DNA of 64,000 nucleotides from G965207125 sp965207125 (GCA_965207125.1 OZ242263.1:1798001-1862000), one strand, 5' to 3'; shown: positions 35,581 through 44,420, numbered from the stretch's first letter. Translations and numbers: made by a program. Notes: generated by a model not told the origin, from the letters alone.

Positions 35581-38422
35581 TGAGACCTCTCCATACACTG
35601 TTTGCGATATAGTTCTTGTTCGAGACTGTGCGCTTGGATGTACTTGATGGGAGACTGATCGCCCATCCGACGACTGGGTCAGCATCTTCAAGTTCTTTAA
35701 TTCCAGATTCTGCAGGATCGATCAGATAAAGCATCAGCAATCCACGATTCCGCCGGTGTGGGACGCGGCCGGGAACGCCTTTGCCGAGGATATGGCGGAT
35801 CTGCGGACCCTGAGGTTCAGTCGGTTTTCGGTTTCCGTCTTTGCGCCAAGCATCTTGGCTCAGTTTGAGAGCTGCTTTCCATTCCTCTTCGGTGAGATCA
35901 ATTGCTTGGTCGCGAGGTGAGATTAGTGTCTTGATCGAATAGCGGTCGGCATGTTCGACCGTGCGTCTGCGCGTGGGCATGTTGATGGAGCAACCGCCCA
36001 CGCTCCAGATCTTGTCACCGGGGCCTTTTTTGTCCTTTCCAATCAGGGCTATGGTCCAGTGTATGAGTTCTTCGTCTTTGTTCATCATTTCGATGAAGTC
36101 GGCAATCAGCGGGCTCATGATGCGGAAACTGGCTTCATGGCTCTGGTATTCGCGAAGGAAAGAAATTACATTCAGGGCGGGTATTTCTCTCCAGAGATAG
36201 CCATTCCGTTGTTGTTTTTTTGGTACGAAGTGCTGCTCACTGAGGTCCACAGGAGGTCCCAGCGTCTTGATGAAGCGATCGGTTGCTAGGAAGTTGTTGG
36301 TGATGCCGTCCTTGCGGTTCGAAAACACGACCGTTTGTAGCAGGTTGCCAGAATAGGTTATCTTAACCGGACGCGCGTTGCGCATCTTTGCGCGCGACGT
36401 GACGGTCAGCACCGAATGGGACTCCACGCGGAGTCCGAAATCCTTAGGGGTCGCGCCAACCGCGACCATAGTGTCGAACTCCCCACGCAGGTCTTCGGCG
36501 GCCTCGGTAATATGGCCGAACCACTCCACCATCTCCTCCGGCGTGTAGAGCCGACAGACATCAAGGTAGCCGTCGCGATATCCGAACCAGCGTCCCATCT
36601 GCATCAGGGTGTCGTACATGCGGGCAGTTCGCAGAAAATAACTCGTACAGAGGCCTTCGAGCGTCAGGCCGCGTGCCAGCTTATCGCCACCGATGGCGAT
36701 AACCTTGAGGCCCATACGTTCATTTTCGATATAGTCCAGTGCATCCTTTGCTGTGCCGTTGATCTCGCGAACGCAAATGTTTGAGAGGACGTCGGGCAAG
36801 ACAGATCGGAGATCATTCCAGTCGATCTTCTTGAAAACCTTGTCTTTCACGAGTGTGTTATGGATTTTCTGCATTCCCGGTTGGAATTCTGTTTCATACT
36901 CCGCTCGCATGGAAGATTCGAGAGCAGTAAGGTCTATACCACGCGTGTAGCGCCCTTTTAAATCATGTAAATATTGTTCAACTTGCTTAGCCACTGCATT
37001 TTGTACAACGGTGAATCGAGTGACATGGATCAGCATGGATGAGTGCTTATCGCCCTGCCCACGGAGATTGCGAACGGCACAAGCATAGACAAAGGAACGG
37101 ATAGCCTCTTTAAGTGAATCTGGAACTTGGTCTTCACCCATCCAGCGCGGAGAGTATTGGCTCTTGTGGCGTTTAGGCATCCAATCTAGGAATTCGTCTT
37201 CAGCCAACAGTCTGATGAGTGGTAGGTCATCAGGTACGCTTGAATCTGAAGGGAAGATGCGGCTCGGTCCAATATAGTTCGAGGGAGCGGCGAGGCTGGT
37301 GATGAAGGCAGAGGGGAATAGGTCAGGTCCCTGTTCCTTTGTTTCTCCTTGGGCATGAATGAATATGTTCGCGAATGGCGTTGCGGTGTAACCGACGTAA
37401 GCCTTCCTTGAAAAACTATGCAGTATCTCCCGAATAAGCTTGTTGATAGTTTTTGGCTCATGTTCGAGATCTGGTTTGTCGTGCTTATCCACAATCTCCT
37501 CACTGGTGTCCACCGAAGCATGATCGGACTCGTCGTCAATAATGAGTAGCGGCAGATTGGTAACCAGTTTGCGACCGGTCTCCGGGTCGGTATGATCGGC
37601 GACGTTATTGCGGATCCAGAAAAGTAGGTGTTCGAGGACCGTCTTATTCTTCTTGACTACGAAAAGCCAAGGGCGTTGTTCGGGGCTTATGTTCATTTTT
37701 TTCGCGACAGCAGTATTGAAATCACCATTGTTGCTACGATTAGTTGCGGCGTTCGGACGGACCGATAGATCACTGTCGATCAATCCGACGCCGACTGCCG
37801 GTAGAGTTTCGGCATCGGGGCGGCTGGTGGCGTAACCCAGAAACCCTTCGTCCAGACGAATCTGTGTTTGAGCTCTGAGATTATTATGTAATCCGGCAAG
37901 GACGATGATAATTTTGTATCCTGCATCCGCCGCCTTGCAGATTAGTCCCGTGTAGTTTCCAGTCTTACCTGATTGGATATGACCGACTACAAGGCCGCGT
38001 CGGTCCCAAGCGCCTTCACGCATCGGGTCCTCGAGCTGCTTCAGTATTTCGTCTGTCGCGTCATCGAGAGCATCAAGGGCCCTAAACGACGAGAGGCGGT
38101 TCTCACTCCCCATGTACTCAGAATAGCGATGCCAGTAGATCCAGTCCTTTTTGCGTTCTGCAACGAGCCAATCCTTGTGACCAACGTTATTCGAGAGGGT
38201 TGCATTGTCTCCCACGGTGTGGCTAGAACGGCGGACTAATTCGTCCTTGAGTTCTTCGATTTCTTCTGGTTTGATGAGATCGAAGTCCTCCTGCATTATT
38301 TTTTTGAGATCATTCAACTTATCCTCAATTAACGTCGGTGTGACGCCACTTTGCGCTGGGTGGAGAAGGGCCTGTGTCACAAAGAGTATTTTGTCGAATG
38401 CATTTTTGTTGGAGGGTGTCAT
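35564..38422 (-). CDS. Z1-domain SF2 helicase-like ATPase
   Basis: 952-residue protein. Superfamily 2 motifs: Walker A GHIQSGKT (147-154), Walker B-like IIDDESD (294-300), GYTATPF (344-350) and a motif VI-like QMGRWFGYRDGY near residue 615. The Z1 domain covers about residues 400-640. Such proteins occur in bacterial defence clusters beside MutL/GHKL ATPases and PD-(D/E)XK proteins and probably remodel or translocate on DNA. The start overlaps the end of the GHKL gene by 4 bases (ATGA). It is full length with no break in the motifs. Confidence 0.9.
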   Translation of the reverse strand: MTPSNKNAFDKILFVTQALLHPAQSGVTPTLIEDKLNDLKKIMQEDFDLIKPEEIEELKDELVRRSSHTVGDNATLSNNVGHKDWLVAERKKDWIYWHRYSEYMGSENRLSSFRALDALDDATDEILKQLEDPMREGAWDRRGLVVGHIQSGKTGNYTGLICKAADAGYKIIIVLAGLHNNLRAQTQIRLDEGFLGYATSRPDAETLPAVGVGLIDSDLSVRPNAATNRSNNGDFNTAVAKKMNISPEQRPWLFVVKKNKTVLEHLLFWIRNNVADHTDPETGRKLVTNLPLLIIDDESDHASVDTSEEIVDKHDKPDLEHEPKTINKLIREILHSFSRKAYVGYTATPFANIFIHAQGETKEQGPDLFPSAFITSLAAPSNYIGPSRIFPSDSSVPDDLPLIRLLAEDEFLDWMPKRHKSQYSPRWMGEDQVPDSLKEAIRSFVYACAVRNLRGQGDKHSSMLIHVTRFTVVQNAVAKQVEQYLHDLKGRYTRGIDLTALESSMRAEYETEFQPGMQKIHNTLVKDKVFKKIDWNDLRSVLPDVLSNICVREINGTAKDALDYIENERMGLKVIAIGGDKLARGLTLEGLCTSYFLRTARMYDTLMQMGRWFGYRDGYLDVCRLYTPEEMVEWFGHITEAAEDLRGEFDTMVAVGATPKDFGLRVESHSVLTVTSRAKMRNARPVKITYSGNLLQTVVFSNRKDGITNNFLATDRFIKTLGPPVDLSEQHFVPKKQQRNGYLWREIPALNVISFLREYQSHEASFRIMSPLIADFIEMMNKDEELIHWTIALIGKDKKGPGDKIWSVGGCSINMPTRRRTVEHADRYSIKTLISPRDQAIDLTEEEWKAALKLSQDAWRKDGNRKPTEPQGPQIRHILGKGVPGRVPHRRNRGLLMLYLIDPAESGIKELEDADPVVGWAISLPSSTSKRTVSNKNYIANSVWRGLNDWVD

Positions 38423-39924
38423 TTCGAATCTTTCAATTCAAGGGCAGTAATAAAATCAGGGTAGCGGTCAAAAGGTGGGGTATGGTAGAGCCTTTCACGA
38501 GCTTCATCCTGACTCATGTTGCTAAATTTCACAAGCGCTTCAAACATTGATAACAACGTGTCTTTGATCTCGATTTCCGAAGCATCCACGAAGCCGGTTC
38601 GAGGTATTTCCTTGTCTTCGGCGGTGTCCAGCCAGATACGCTGAACCGGAACCGTCTCTTCGATGAGGCGAAGGAGGGCGAGGATATCCGCTTTCAGAGG
38701 CCCTACACGGTTGATGATTGATGCGACAAGATCGTGGTCTCGAGCGATTCTATAAGATGTGCCCTGTGTCGATCGCCGGGCCTGCCATACTTCGGTCAGT
38801 GCGTTCATTTGTCCGCCCAAAGTCGGTGTCACATGTCCGCGATGGGCGAATACGAGCCTCGCTGCATTCCGCGTTTCGGATGCAAGCTTGCGAAGGTGTG
38901 GTCGTAAACGAATGGGCGGGCTAGCCGTCGATTTAAGAACATTGATCTTCCATTCCGCATCCGCACTGTTTGGAATATCCAGTCGGATGCGTGCGAGTCG
39001 GTGTGCTTCGTCTTGAGTCCATGGTTTACCTTTGCCGCTATCGCTAAGACCCAGCCAGCTGCCAGCTACCAGAAGCCGTTGATTGCGATACACATAGAAT
39101 CCTTCTTGCTGAATCCATCCGCCTATTCCAGCGGCAGATTCCTGTTCTGCAGGCTTTAGCATGTCGTGGTGCGGCAGTACGTGACATTGAACAGTCACAC
39201 CGGTGGCGATAGTATAGTTTGAACTTTCGCGGGCTTTGCTTAAATGTCCCATTAAAAAAGGATCCCACGGCTTCACGGCCTGGTTGTTGAGAAGGATCTT
39301 GAATTCAGACTGCGGATTATCATTGATTAGCCGATGGAAGGTCATTGCAAGGTGAGCTTCTACACGGTCAGCTAGTTCGATCATGTCATCGGCAGTGAAG
39401 CCGTCTGTCACGATACGGTCGAGTTTTTCCCAGAGGATGATGGTTCCGTGCTCCATGCTATCGAGAGGCTCAAGCAGGTGCTCTGACCCTCTCGCCGGGC
39501 CCTCGAACAGTGGCCAGTCGATGCCGGTCTCTTGGTCAATGCGATCGAGGTCCCAGTGCAAACAAACTATTGAACTTCCTTTGCGGCGACTGGCTACGGT
39601 AAGCCGTCTAGCCTGTGAAAAACTTGCCGTTTTGAGACCTAGACCAAAACGGCCAAGATCATTGGCATCGCGAGTCTCCTTAGGATTCCGAGCGCCAAGA
39701 CGCATCCCGGCATAGAGGGCAGCATCGTTCATGCCATTGCCGTTATCGGCGATCCTTACCCAGCTGTCCGTACCGTCCCACTCGAGATGAATGCTGACCT
39801 CGCGAGCATTTGCGGTGATCGAATTGTCTACGAGGTCAGCCAGTGCGGTCGCGGGGACATAGCCGAGTCCTCGAAGGGATTCGAGCATAGAACCGGCATG
39901 TGGTGGAGCATTGCGTATACCCAT
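38419..39924 (-). CDS. GHKL (MutL/Hsp90-like) ATPase
   Basis: 501-residue ATPase with the GHKL fold. N-box ALADLVDNSITANA (27-40), G1 ADNGNGM (59-65) and G2 GRFGLGLKTAS (91-101). ATG 39924 is chosen because it lies 4 bases after the stop of the sigma-like gene, while a longer frame would reach into that gene. The C-terminal half has no domain I recognise. ATPases of this type in Z1 clusters are thought to act as DNA-sensing clamps; here that is inference. Confidence 0.88.
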   Translation of the reverse strand: MGIRNAPPHAGSMLESLRGLGYVPATALADLVDNSITANAREVSIHLEWDGTDSWVRIADNGNGMNDAALYAGMRLGARNPKETRDANDLGRFGLGLKTASFSQARRLTVASRRKGSSIVCLHWDLDRIDQETGIDWPLFEGPARGSEHLLEPLDSMEHGTIILWEKLDRIVTDGFTADDMIELADRVEAHLAMTFHRLINDNPQSEFKILLNNQAVKPWDPFLMGHLSKARESSNYTIATGVTVQCHVLPHHDMLKPAEQESAAGIGGWIQQEGFYVYRNQRLLVAGSWLGLSDSGKGKPWTQDEAHRLARIRLDIPNSADAEWKINVLKSTASPPIRLRPHLRKLASETRNAARLVFAHRGHVTPTLGGQMNALTEVWQARRSTQGTSYRIARDHDLVASIINRVGPLKADILALLRLIEETVPVQRIWLDTAEDKEIPRTGFVDASEIEIKDTLLSMFEALVKFSNMSQDEARERLYHTPPFDRYPDFITALELKDSK

Positions 39925-39928
39925 ACTG

Positions 39929-42118
39929 TCAGATCCTAAACAATGTCCACAGGCGCTGTGCTCGGGTCGGATGTGAAAGGTCTCTGAGACCACGGTTCTC
40001 GATCTGCCGGATGCGCTCACGCGTGACACCATAAATTTGACCGATTTCTTCCAGCGTCATCTCATCGAATCCGAGCCCAAAACGCCTGCGGATCACATCT
40101 GCGTGACGTTCCGGTATTTCTGTCAGTACTTCTGAGATGATCCGTGCGGTCTCGGCCTGATAAAAGGGGGCATCTTCCTGACCAGTCCTCGGAATCACTT
40201 CCTCCCATTGCTCCGAATTGTCAAAATTGGAGCAATGACGGGGAATTCGCAGGAGCATCTGGATATCTTTTTCATTATATCCAAGTTCGGCAGCCAATTC
40301 AAACGTCGTCGGTGAGCAGGCGTATCTGGCTTCGAATTGCTCAACTGCTTGGGCAAAGGCGCTAACCTTCTGGTGCAGATGCGCGGGGATACGTACGATC
40401 GCATCTTCATTCTCTCGCCATCGTATCAGCGCCTGATTCATCAAAAGCATTGAATAGGCAGTGACCGATCCTAATTTAAGGTCGAAGCGGTAGATCGTTT
40501 GCTGTAAGCTCATGAACATCATCTGAAACACGTCTTCAGTATCTTCCCCGTCTTTAACATGGCGAGCGGCGAAGCGACGTGCGTGTGGGAGGTGTTCTAA
40601 AAGTAGCTGTTCTTGGGCCATTTCGACGGCCGAGATTAAGTCATTTAGTCGAGAATATTCCTCAAGATACGCCTTGTGCTTGGCCAGAGATTCAACCATT
40701 TTTTTGAGAAACATCAGAGAAAAGCCTAGTTCGTTGAGTGCCTCCAGTGCTATTCGGCGAGGTCTGCCATTCATGGCGCGACCGCTTGAATTCCATTTCT
40801 TAAGGGCTTCGTTAGCCATGAAGAACTCCTCTGTTTTTGCGTGTTCTGGTCGCAAGAGGACATTGGTTTTTAAGTTATCGAGAAGCAAATCGATTTCATC
40901 GAGGAGGATTTGGATAGCGGACTTGCTGGCTAGAATACCCAACTGGAGATTTTGTTTCGCTCGTACCATAAGGCTTACCGCCTTATTGGATCTATTTACG
41001 TTGAACTGCGATGTCCCCGGCAGGAGTGTGGCTCGAGAAAAAATCACTTCAATAGCCTCGGCTAGTTCATTGGCGGAAATGTTCGATCTGACGTCCCACA
41101 GGGTATTATTACTTTCGCTTGCTTCCTCAAACGATTCGAGGCCGGCGACTTCCAATGCCCGCAACAAGTTGACACGCAATTCATCGAAATCACCATTGCC
41201 CTCACAGAACGAAATCAGCATGTCTAAATCGTCAGAATCGAAGTATCTTTTTTTGAGAATTTCGGTCGCCCAAGTCAGGCAGATGTCAGGATCGATATAA
41301 AGTCGTGTGCCCGACTGTAGCACGGCGCGTTTGCGTGATTGTCGACCCCCACGGCGAACTTTGAGAAAGCCATGTTCATCGCCTTGATTGGGACTTATCA
41401 CAGCGTCAGAGATGATTCCACCTCCGGTAATCGGGGACGGAAAAAGGTCTATTTCCCAGTCGATCTCCTCGTAGTTCGAATTTGCCGGTGTCGTGCTCAC
41501 AAATGGGGTGAAAGCACCAGAAACTGAAACACCGGCCGATCTGTCGTAAAAATCCTCTGGGTCTTCCTCGAGTTCAAAAGTCGGCAGATCATCAAGATCA
41601 TCGAAATCATCAAGGTCAACTGGACCTTCGCTCAGTTCATGTGGTTCTAAATTAGTAGGAGGCGAAGGTTCCGGCGGTTTTTCAACTGCATTGATGTCCG
41701 ACTCTGGCACATCGACGGAAGCCTCATTTGCCGTCTCGATCTGCGATTTTTCGGTAACCTGAGGCAGAGAGAGGTCTACTTCCCAATCTATTTCCTCGTC
41801 GGTCGAGTTTGTCGGCGTCGTGCCTATAACTGCATTGGCGTCCGGCTCTGGCACATCGACGGAGGCCTCACGCGCCGTTTCGATCTGCGGTTTTCCGGTA
41901 ACCTCAGGTGGAGAGATGTCTACTTCCCAATCTATTTCTTCGTCGGTCGAGTTTGTCGGCGTCGTGCCTATAACTGCATTGGCGTCCGACTCTGGCACAT
42001 CGACGGAGGCCTCACGCGCCGTTTTGATCTGCGGTTTTCCGGTAACCTCAGGTGGAGAGATGTCTACTTCCCAATCTATTTCTTCGTCGGTCGAGTTTGT
42101 CGGCGTCGTGCCTATCAT
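39929..42118 (-). CDS. Sigma-70-like protein with N-terminal tandem repeats
   Basis: 729 residues, about the length of a primary sigma but built differently. Residues 2-145 are three 48-residue repeats holding EEIDWE (12, 60, 108; a lone fourth copy at 217). An acidic stretch (168-190) and a helical region of unknown fold (270-500) follow. Region 2 lies at about 505-582 (EDVFQMMFMSLQQTIYRFD, AIVRIPAHLHQKV), region 3 at 585-640, region 4 at 660-720 with a canonical helix-turn-helix TLEEIGQIYGVTRERIRQIE. In region 2.3 the tryptophan pair that melts the -10 element is missing (VTAYSMLLMNQAL). AAGGGA precedes the ATG. The gene sits inside the defence-type cluster, 4 bases before the GHKL gene. 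Confidence 0.85.
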   Translation of the reverse strand: MIGTTPTNSTDEEIDWEVDISPPEVTGKPQIKTAREASVDVPESDANAVIGTTPTNSTDEEIDWEVDISPPEVTGKPQIETAREASVDVPEPDANAVIGTTPTNSTDEEIDWEVDLSLPQVTEKSQIETANEASVDVPESDINAVEKPPEPSPPTNLEPHELSEGPVDLDDFDDLDDLPTFELEEDPEDFYDRSAGVSVSGAFTPFVSTTPANSNYEEIDWEIDLFPSPITGGGIISDAVISPNQGDEHGFLKVRRGGRQSRKRAVLQSGTRLYIDPDICLTWATEILKKRYFDSDDLDMLISFCEGNGDFDELRVNLLRALEVAGLESFEEASESNNTLWDVRSNISANELAEAIEVIFSRATLLPGTSQFNVNRSNKAVSLMVRAKQNLQLGILASKSAIQILLDEIDLLLDNLKTNVLLRPEHAKTEEFFMANEALKKWNSSGRAMNGRPRRIALEALNELGFSLMFLKKMVESLAKHKAYLEEYSRLNDLISAVEMAQEQLLLEHLPHARRFAARHVKDGEDTEDVFQMMFMSLQQTIYRFDLKLGSVTAYSMLLMNQALIRWRENEDAIVRIPAHLHQKVSAFAQAVEQFEARYACSPTTFELAAELGYNEKDIQMLLRIPRHCSNFDNSEQWEEVIPRTGQEDAPFYQAETARIISEVLTEIPERHADVIRRRFGLGFDEMTLEEIGQIYGVTRERIRQIENRGLRDLSHPTRAQRLWTLFRI
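41684..42115. repeat. 144-bp tandem repeats within the sigma-like gene
   Basis: Three in-frame 144-base units (42115-41972, 41971-41828, 41827-41684 on the minus strand). The first two differ at only a few bases; the third is more diverged toward its end. The gene's own ATG replaces a codon at the unit boundary. Confidence 0.93.
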
Positions 42119-42223
42119 TTTCCCTTAATCAATCCTGTCAGTCACTTGGAAACCATATCTATTACATTATCGATCTTAATCCTTTTTGCCATTTTTATTG
42201 TGCATTCATTATAATATCGGACA

Positions 42224-43276
42224 TCACGAGGCTTCTTGGATAAAAGGTAGCATATGTTTGGCGACTGCTTCGACGGCAGGAACAACAACAGCGTTTCCAA
42301 ATTGCTTGTAAGCTTGTACGTCGGAGACTGGAATTTTGAATTCCCTTTGTCCTGTTCTGTCAAAACCCATCAGACGTGCGCATTCCCGTGGTGTCAACCG
42401 CCTTGGGTTTTTTCTCTTTCCACGAGAGATAAGAATTTCCGAACCGTCTTTGTAATATCGCGCTGAAAGAGTTCTGGCTACATCATTTGGTGTGCATAGT
42501 CCGAAACCAAAACCATTCCCTTTAGCCCGATGTTTTTCTGCATAGTTTTGCAGATAATGCCATAGATGATCGGATAGAGTATATTTTTCGGATACTTTTG
42601 CCTTTACGCCTTCAGTAAAGGGGGATTCTGATTCTTCTGTTCCATCTTCGGGATGCAGGATAGTGGACAAAATAGGGCCATTGTCAGGATTGGTAATTTC
42701 AAGGCTATCAAAGGAAAAACCACAATTCTTACGGAATCCAGCGATAAAAACCCGTTCCCTATTTTGTGGAACAAATGATTTTCCGTTAATTATTTTGTAA
42801 TTGACATGATATCCTAGATCTTCTTTGAGCGTGTTGAGAATTATCTCAAAAGTTTTGCCTTGGTTATGGCTGACAAGGTTTTTGACATTTTCTAAAAGGA
42901 AGGCTTTAGGCTTGTGATGCCTAATAATCCTTTCTACTTCAAAAAATAATGTACCTTGAGTTTTGCACTCGAAACCATGCAATTTGCCCATACTACTTTT
43001 CTTGCTGATTCCTGCGAGACTGAAGGGTTGACAGGGAAAACCTGCCAGTAAAACATCATGAGTAGGGATTTTTTTGGTTTCTATTTTTGTAATATCACCA
43101 ACCACTTCGTGATCACAAAGGTAGTTATCTTCGTAGGTGATTTGGGCGTATTTGTCCCACTCGCTGGTAAATATACATTTTCCCCCTGCCAGATTAAAAC
43201 CTCGGCGAAGCCCCCCTATACCTGCAAACAGATCAATGAAAGTAAATTTAGCATCTCTCCGAGCATTAGTACGCAT
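42224..43276 (-). CDS. DNA (cytosine-5) methyltransferase, Dcm/EcoRII-like
   Basis: 350-residue C5 methyltransferase. Motif I DLFAGIGG (15-22), motif IV GFPCQPFS with catalytic Cys81, motif VI LLENVKN, motif VIII QNRERVFIAGF and motif X QFGNAVVVP (324-332). The target-recognition region includes GNGFGFGL and ARTLSARYYKDGSEIL followed by RRLTPRECARLMGF, the pattern of Dcm/EcoRII/SsoII enzymes, so a CCWGG- or CCNGG-like site is plausible but not shown. It is the first gene of the minus-strand cluster, 105 bases upstream of the sigma-like gene. No separate type II restriction enzyme or Vsr gene is seen, so the neighbouring Z1/PD-(D/E)XK genes are the likely effector side. Confidence 0.93.
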   Translation of the reverse strand: MRTNARRDAKFTFIDLFAGIGGLRRGFNLAGGKCIFTSEWDKYAQITYEDNYLCDHEVVGDITKIETKKIPTHDVLLAGFPCQPFSLAGISKKSSMGKLHGFECKTQGTLFFEVERIIRHHKPKAFLLENVKNLVSHNQGKTFEIILNTLKEDLGYHVNYKIINGKSFVPQNRERVFIAGFRKNCGFSFDSLEITNPDNGPILSTILHPEDGTEESESPFTEGVKAKVSEKYTLSDHLWHYLQNYAEKHRAKGNGFGFGLCTPNDVARTLSARYYKDGSEILISRGKRKNPRRLTPRECARLMGFDRTGQREFKIPVSDVQAYKQFGNAVVVPAVEAVAKHMLPFIQEAS

Positions 43277-43432
43277 TCAGTTTTTGTCCATCACCTATCC
43301 TATTGAGTCACGGTATAATCCTTTCTATCATTAGGTCAATCGATTTCTATAATATAAGTTTATAGTTGGTTAATATATTTGTCATAACTCGAAGAAATCT
43401 GGAAAACGGCTGTTCTAGAGTGTGACGCACGT

Positions 43433-43465
43433 TTGCCAAAATCAGTCAGCAATTTGATGGAGGTG
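43433..43465 (+). pseudogene. Fragment 1 of a diverged glmS
   Basis: These 33 bases encode LPKSVSNLMEV, identical to GlmS residues 524-534 (30227-30259), with three base differences, all synonymous. A TAG follows at once. Weaker similarity extends upstream to about 43391. It is directly joined, after about 25 bases, to the right copy of the 400-bp repeat. Confidence 0.8.
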
Positions 43466-43490
43466 TAGCGATGCTGATAGGGACGATGGC

Positions 43491-43832
43491 GTTGAGGATA
43501 AAGAAGTTATTTATCGCATTGATGAATTGCGAAAGGTTTCAGCAGTAGTCCGCTTCATTTCATTTGAACCACTCATTGGCAGTGTCGGAGATATTGATCT
43601 GAAGGGAATTGATTGGGCGATTGTTGGAGGGGAAAGTGGATCGAGGGCTCGGCCCTTCAAAGAGATATGGATAGACGAGATTTATAATGCATGCCGCAAG
43701 CAAAAGATAGCCTTCTTCTTTAAGCAATGGGGGGCTTGGGGCAAAGATCAAAAACTCCGCTCAAAGAAGGAGAACGGACGGGAATATCAAGGTAGGACTT
43801 GGGACGAAATGCCCACAGAAACAATATTGTAA
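43491..43832 (+). pseudogene. 3' fragment of the three-Cys-motif gene
   Basis: Near-identical to the last 342 bases of the gene at 31742-32518, with one Ala-to-Ser change; the three-cysteine region is absent. The reading frame stays open to its stop but lacks the catalytic N-terminus, and no ribosome site was found. Confidence 0.9.
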
Positions 43833-43890
43833 GGAAGAAAGGGATGTCACAAAGAACATATAGCTGGAGTAATAATCCAGTCTTGGGAGA
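43491..43890. repeat. 400-bp direct repeat, right copy
   Basis: Matches 32177-32576 with about six differences in 400 bases. The match starts at GTTGAGGATAAAG and ends at TTGGGAGA; on both sides the flanks differ completely. Confidence 0.95.
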
Positions 43891-44145
43891 GCACTCAACT
43901 GGAAGTACTGGCTATTGCACTTTACAAAAAACTATCGTGGACGGCAGATATATAATGATATTTTGCACCGTAACAGCAGTTCTTTGGTACATTATGGTCG
44001 ACTTGGCTTAAATATGCTTCGATATGACCCTGAAGTTGCGTTTATTGATATTTTGTTGTTGATGTGTAATCTCTTGTATATGTGCTCAAATTTGTTGCAT
44101 AGAGTTCACCTACGTTTAGAAAAGAGATCATATATGATTAGATAA
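43844..44145 (+). pseudogene. Remnant of a TcmP-like partner protein
   Basis: ATG 43844 follows the three-Cys-motif fragment as in intact pairs and reads MSQRTYSWSNNPVLGEHS, like the start of TcmP proteins. Soon afterwards the frame shifts and reads KYWLLHFTKNYRGRQIYNDI and VHYGRLGLNMLRYDP, which resembles the C-terminal part of that family, ending at 44145. The middle two thirds are gone. The TcmP call is by motif memory and by its position beside the three-Cys-motif gene; treat it as probable. Confidence 0.45.
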
Positions 44146-44386
44146 GAGGGAAATACTCTATCTAGTTCAGGTAAGCGCAGAGGCGGATTGAGGATAGATC
44201 TCGGTCGAGGCGCCAGCTTAAGATGGTTTGCTGGCACGCACGGGCAAGAAAATAGCTAGTGATGAGGGGCTGTTGCCCGAACTTGAGCCTGCCTGTCTTG
44301 ATCGTAAGTAGCAAAACTACGTCTGGAACGGTAAGGGGCGCCTAATTTTAAAAGGCTTGTGGGAGTATATGAACTGGTTCACCTAC
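44146..44386. other. Unassigned remnant DNA
   Basis: No gene I can support. One frame (about 44230-44330) reads DGLLARTGKKIASDEGLLP and stops soon after; it may be another gene remnant but I cannot name it. Confidence 0.3.
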
Positions 44387-44420
44387 TCATGAAACAAACA
44401 CTTAACAGAATTTTTGGCAT
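44387..44420. repeat. Degenerate copy of the 88-bp repeat end
   Basis: TCATGAAACAAACACTTAAC and the bases after it resemble the end of each 88-bp unit next to glmS (TCATGAAACAAAGATTTAAC), including the following ATTT and TTGGC. It is the only copy seen at this end of the island. Confidence 0.6.

Noticed and set aside
41820..42128. Plus-strand frame in the repeat region of the sigma-like gene
   Set aside because: It exists only because the 144-bp repeats are open on both strands; composition is low-complexity and it lacks a start signal.
32745..43276. DISARM, BREX or standard type I/II restriction system
   Set aside because: No DrmA/B, PglX/PglZ, HsdR/S or separate restriction enzyme is present; the families match a Z1/AIPR/PD-(D/E)XK assembly instead.
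43527..43832. Independent short protein of 101 residues
   Set aside because: It is the truncated copy of the three-Cys-motif gene and lacks the cysteine motif and a ribosome site.
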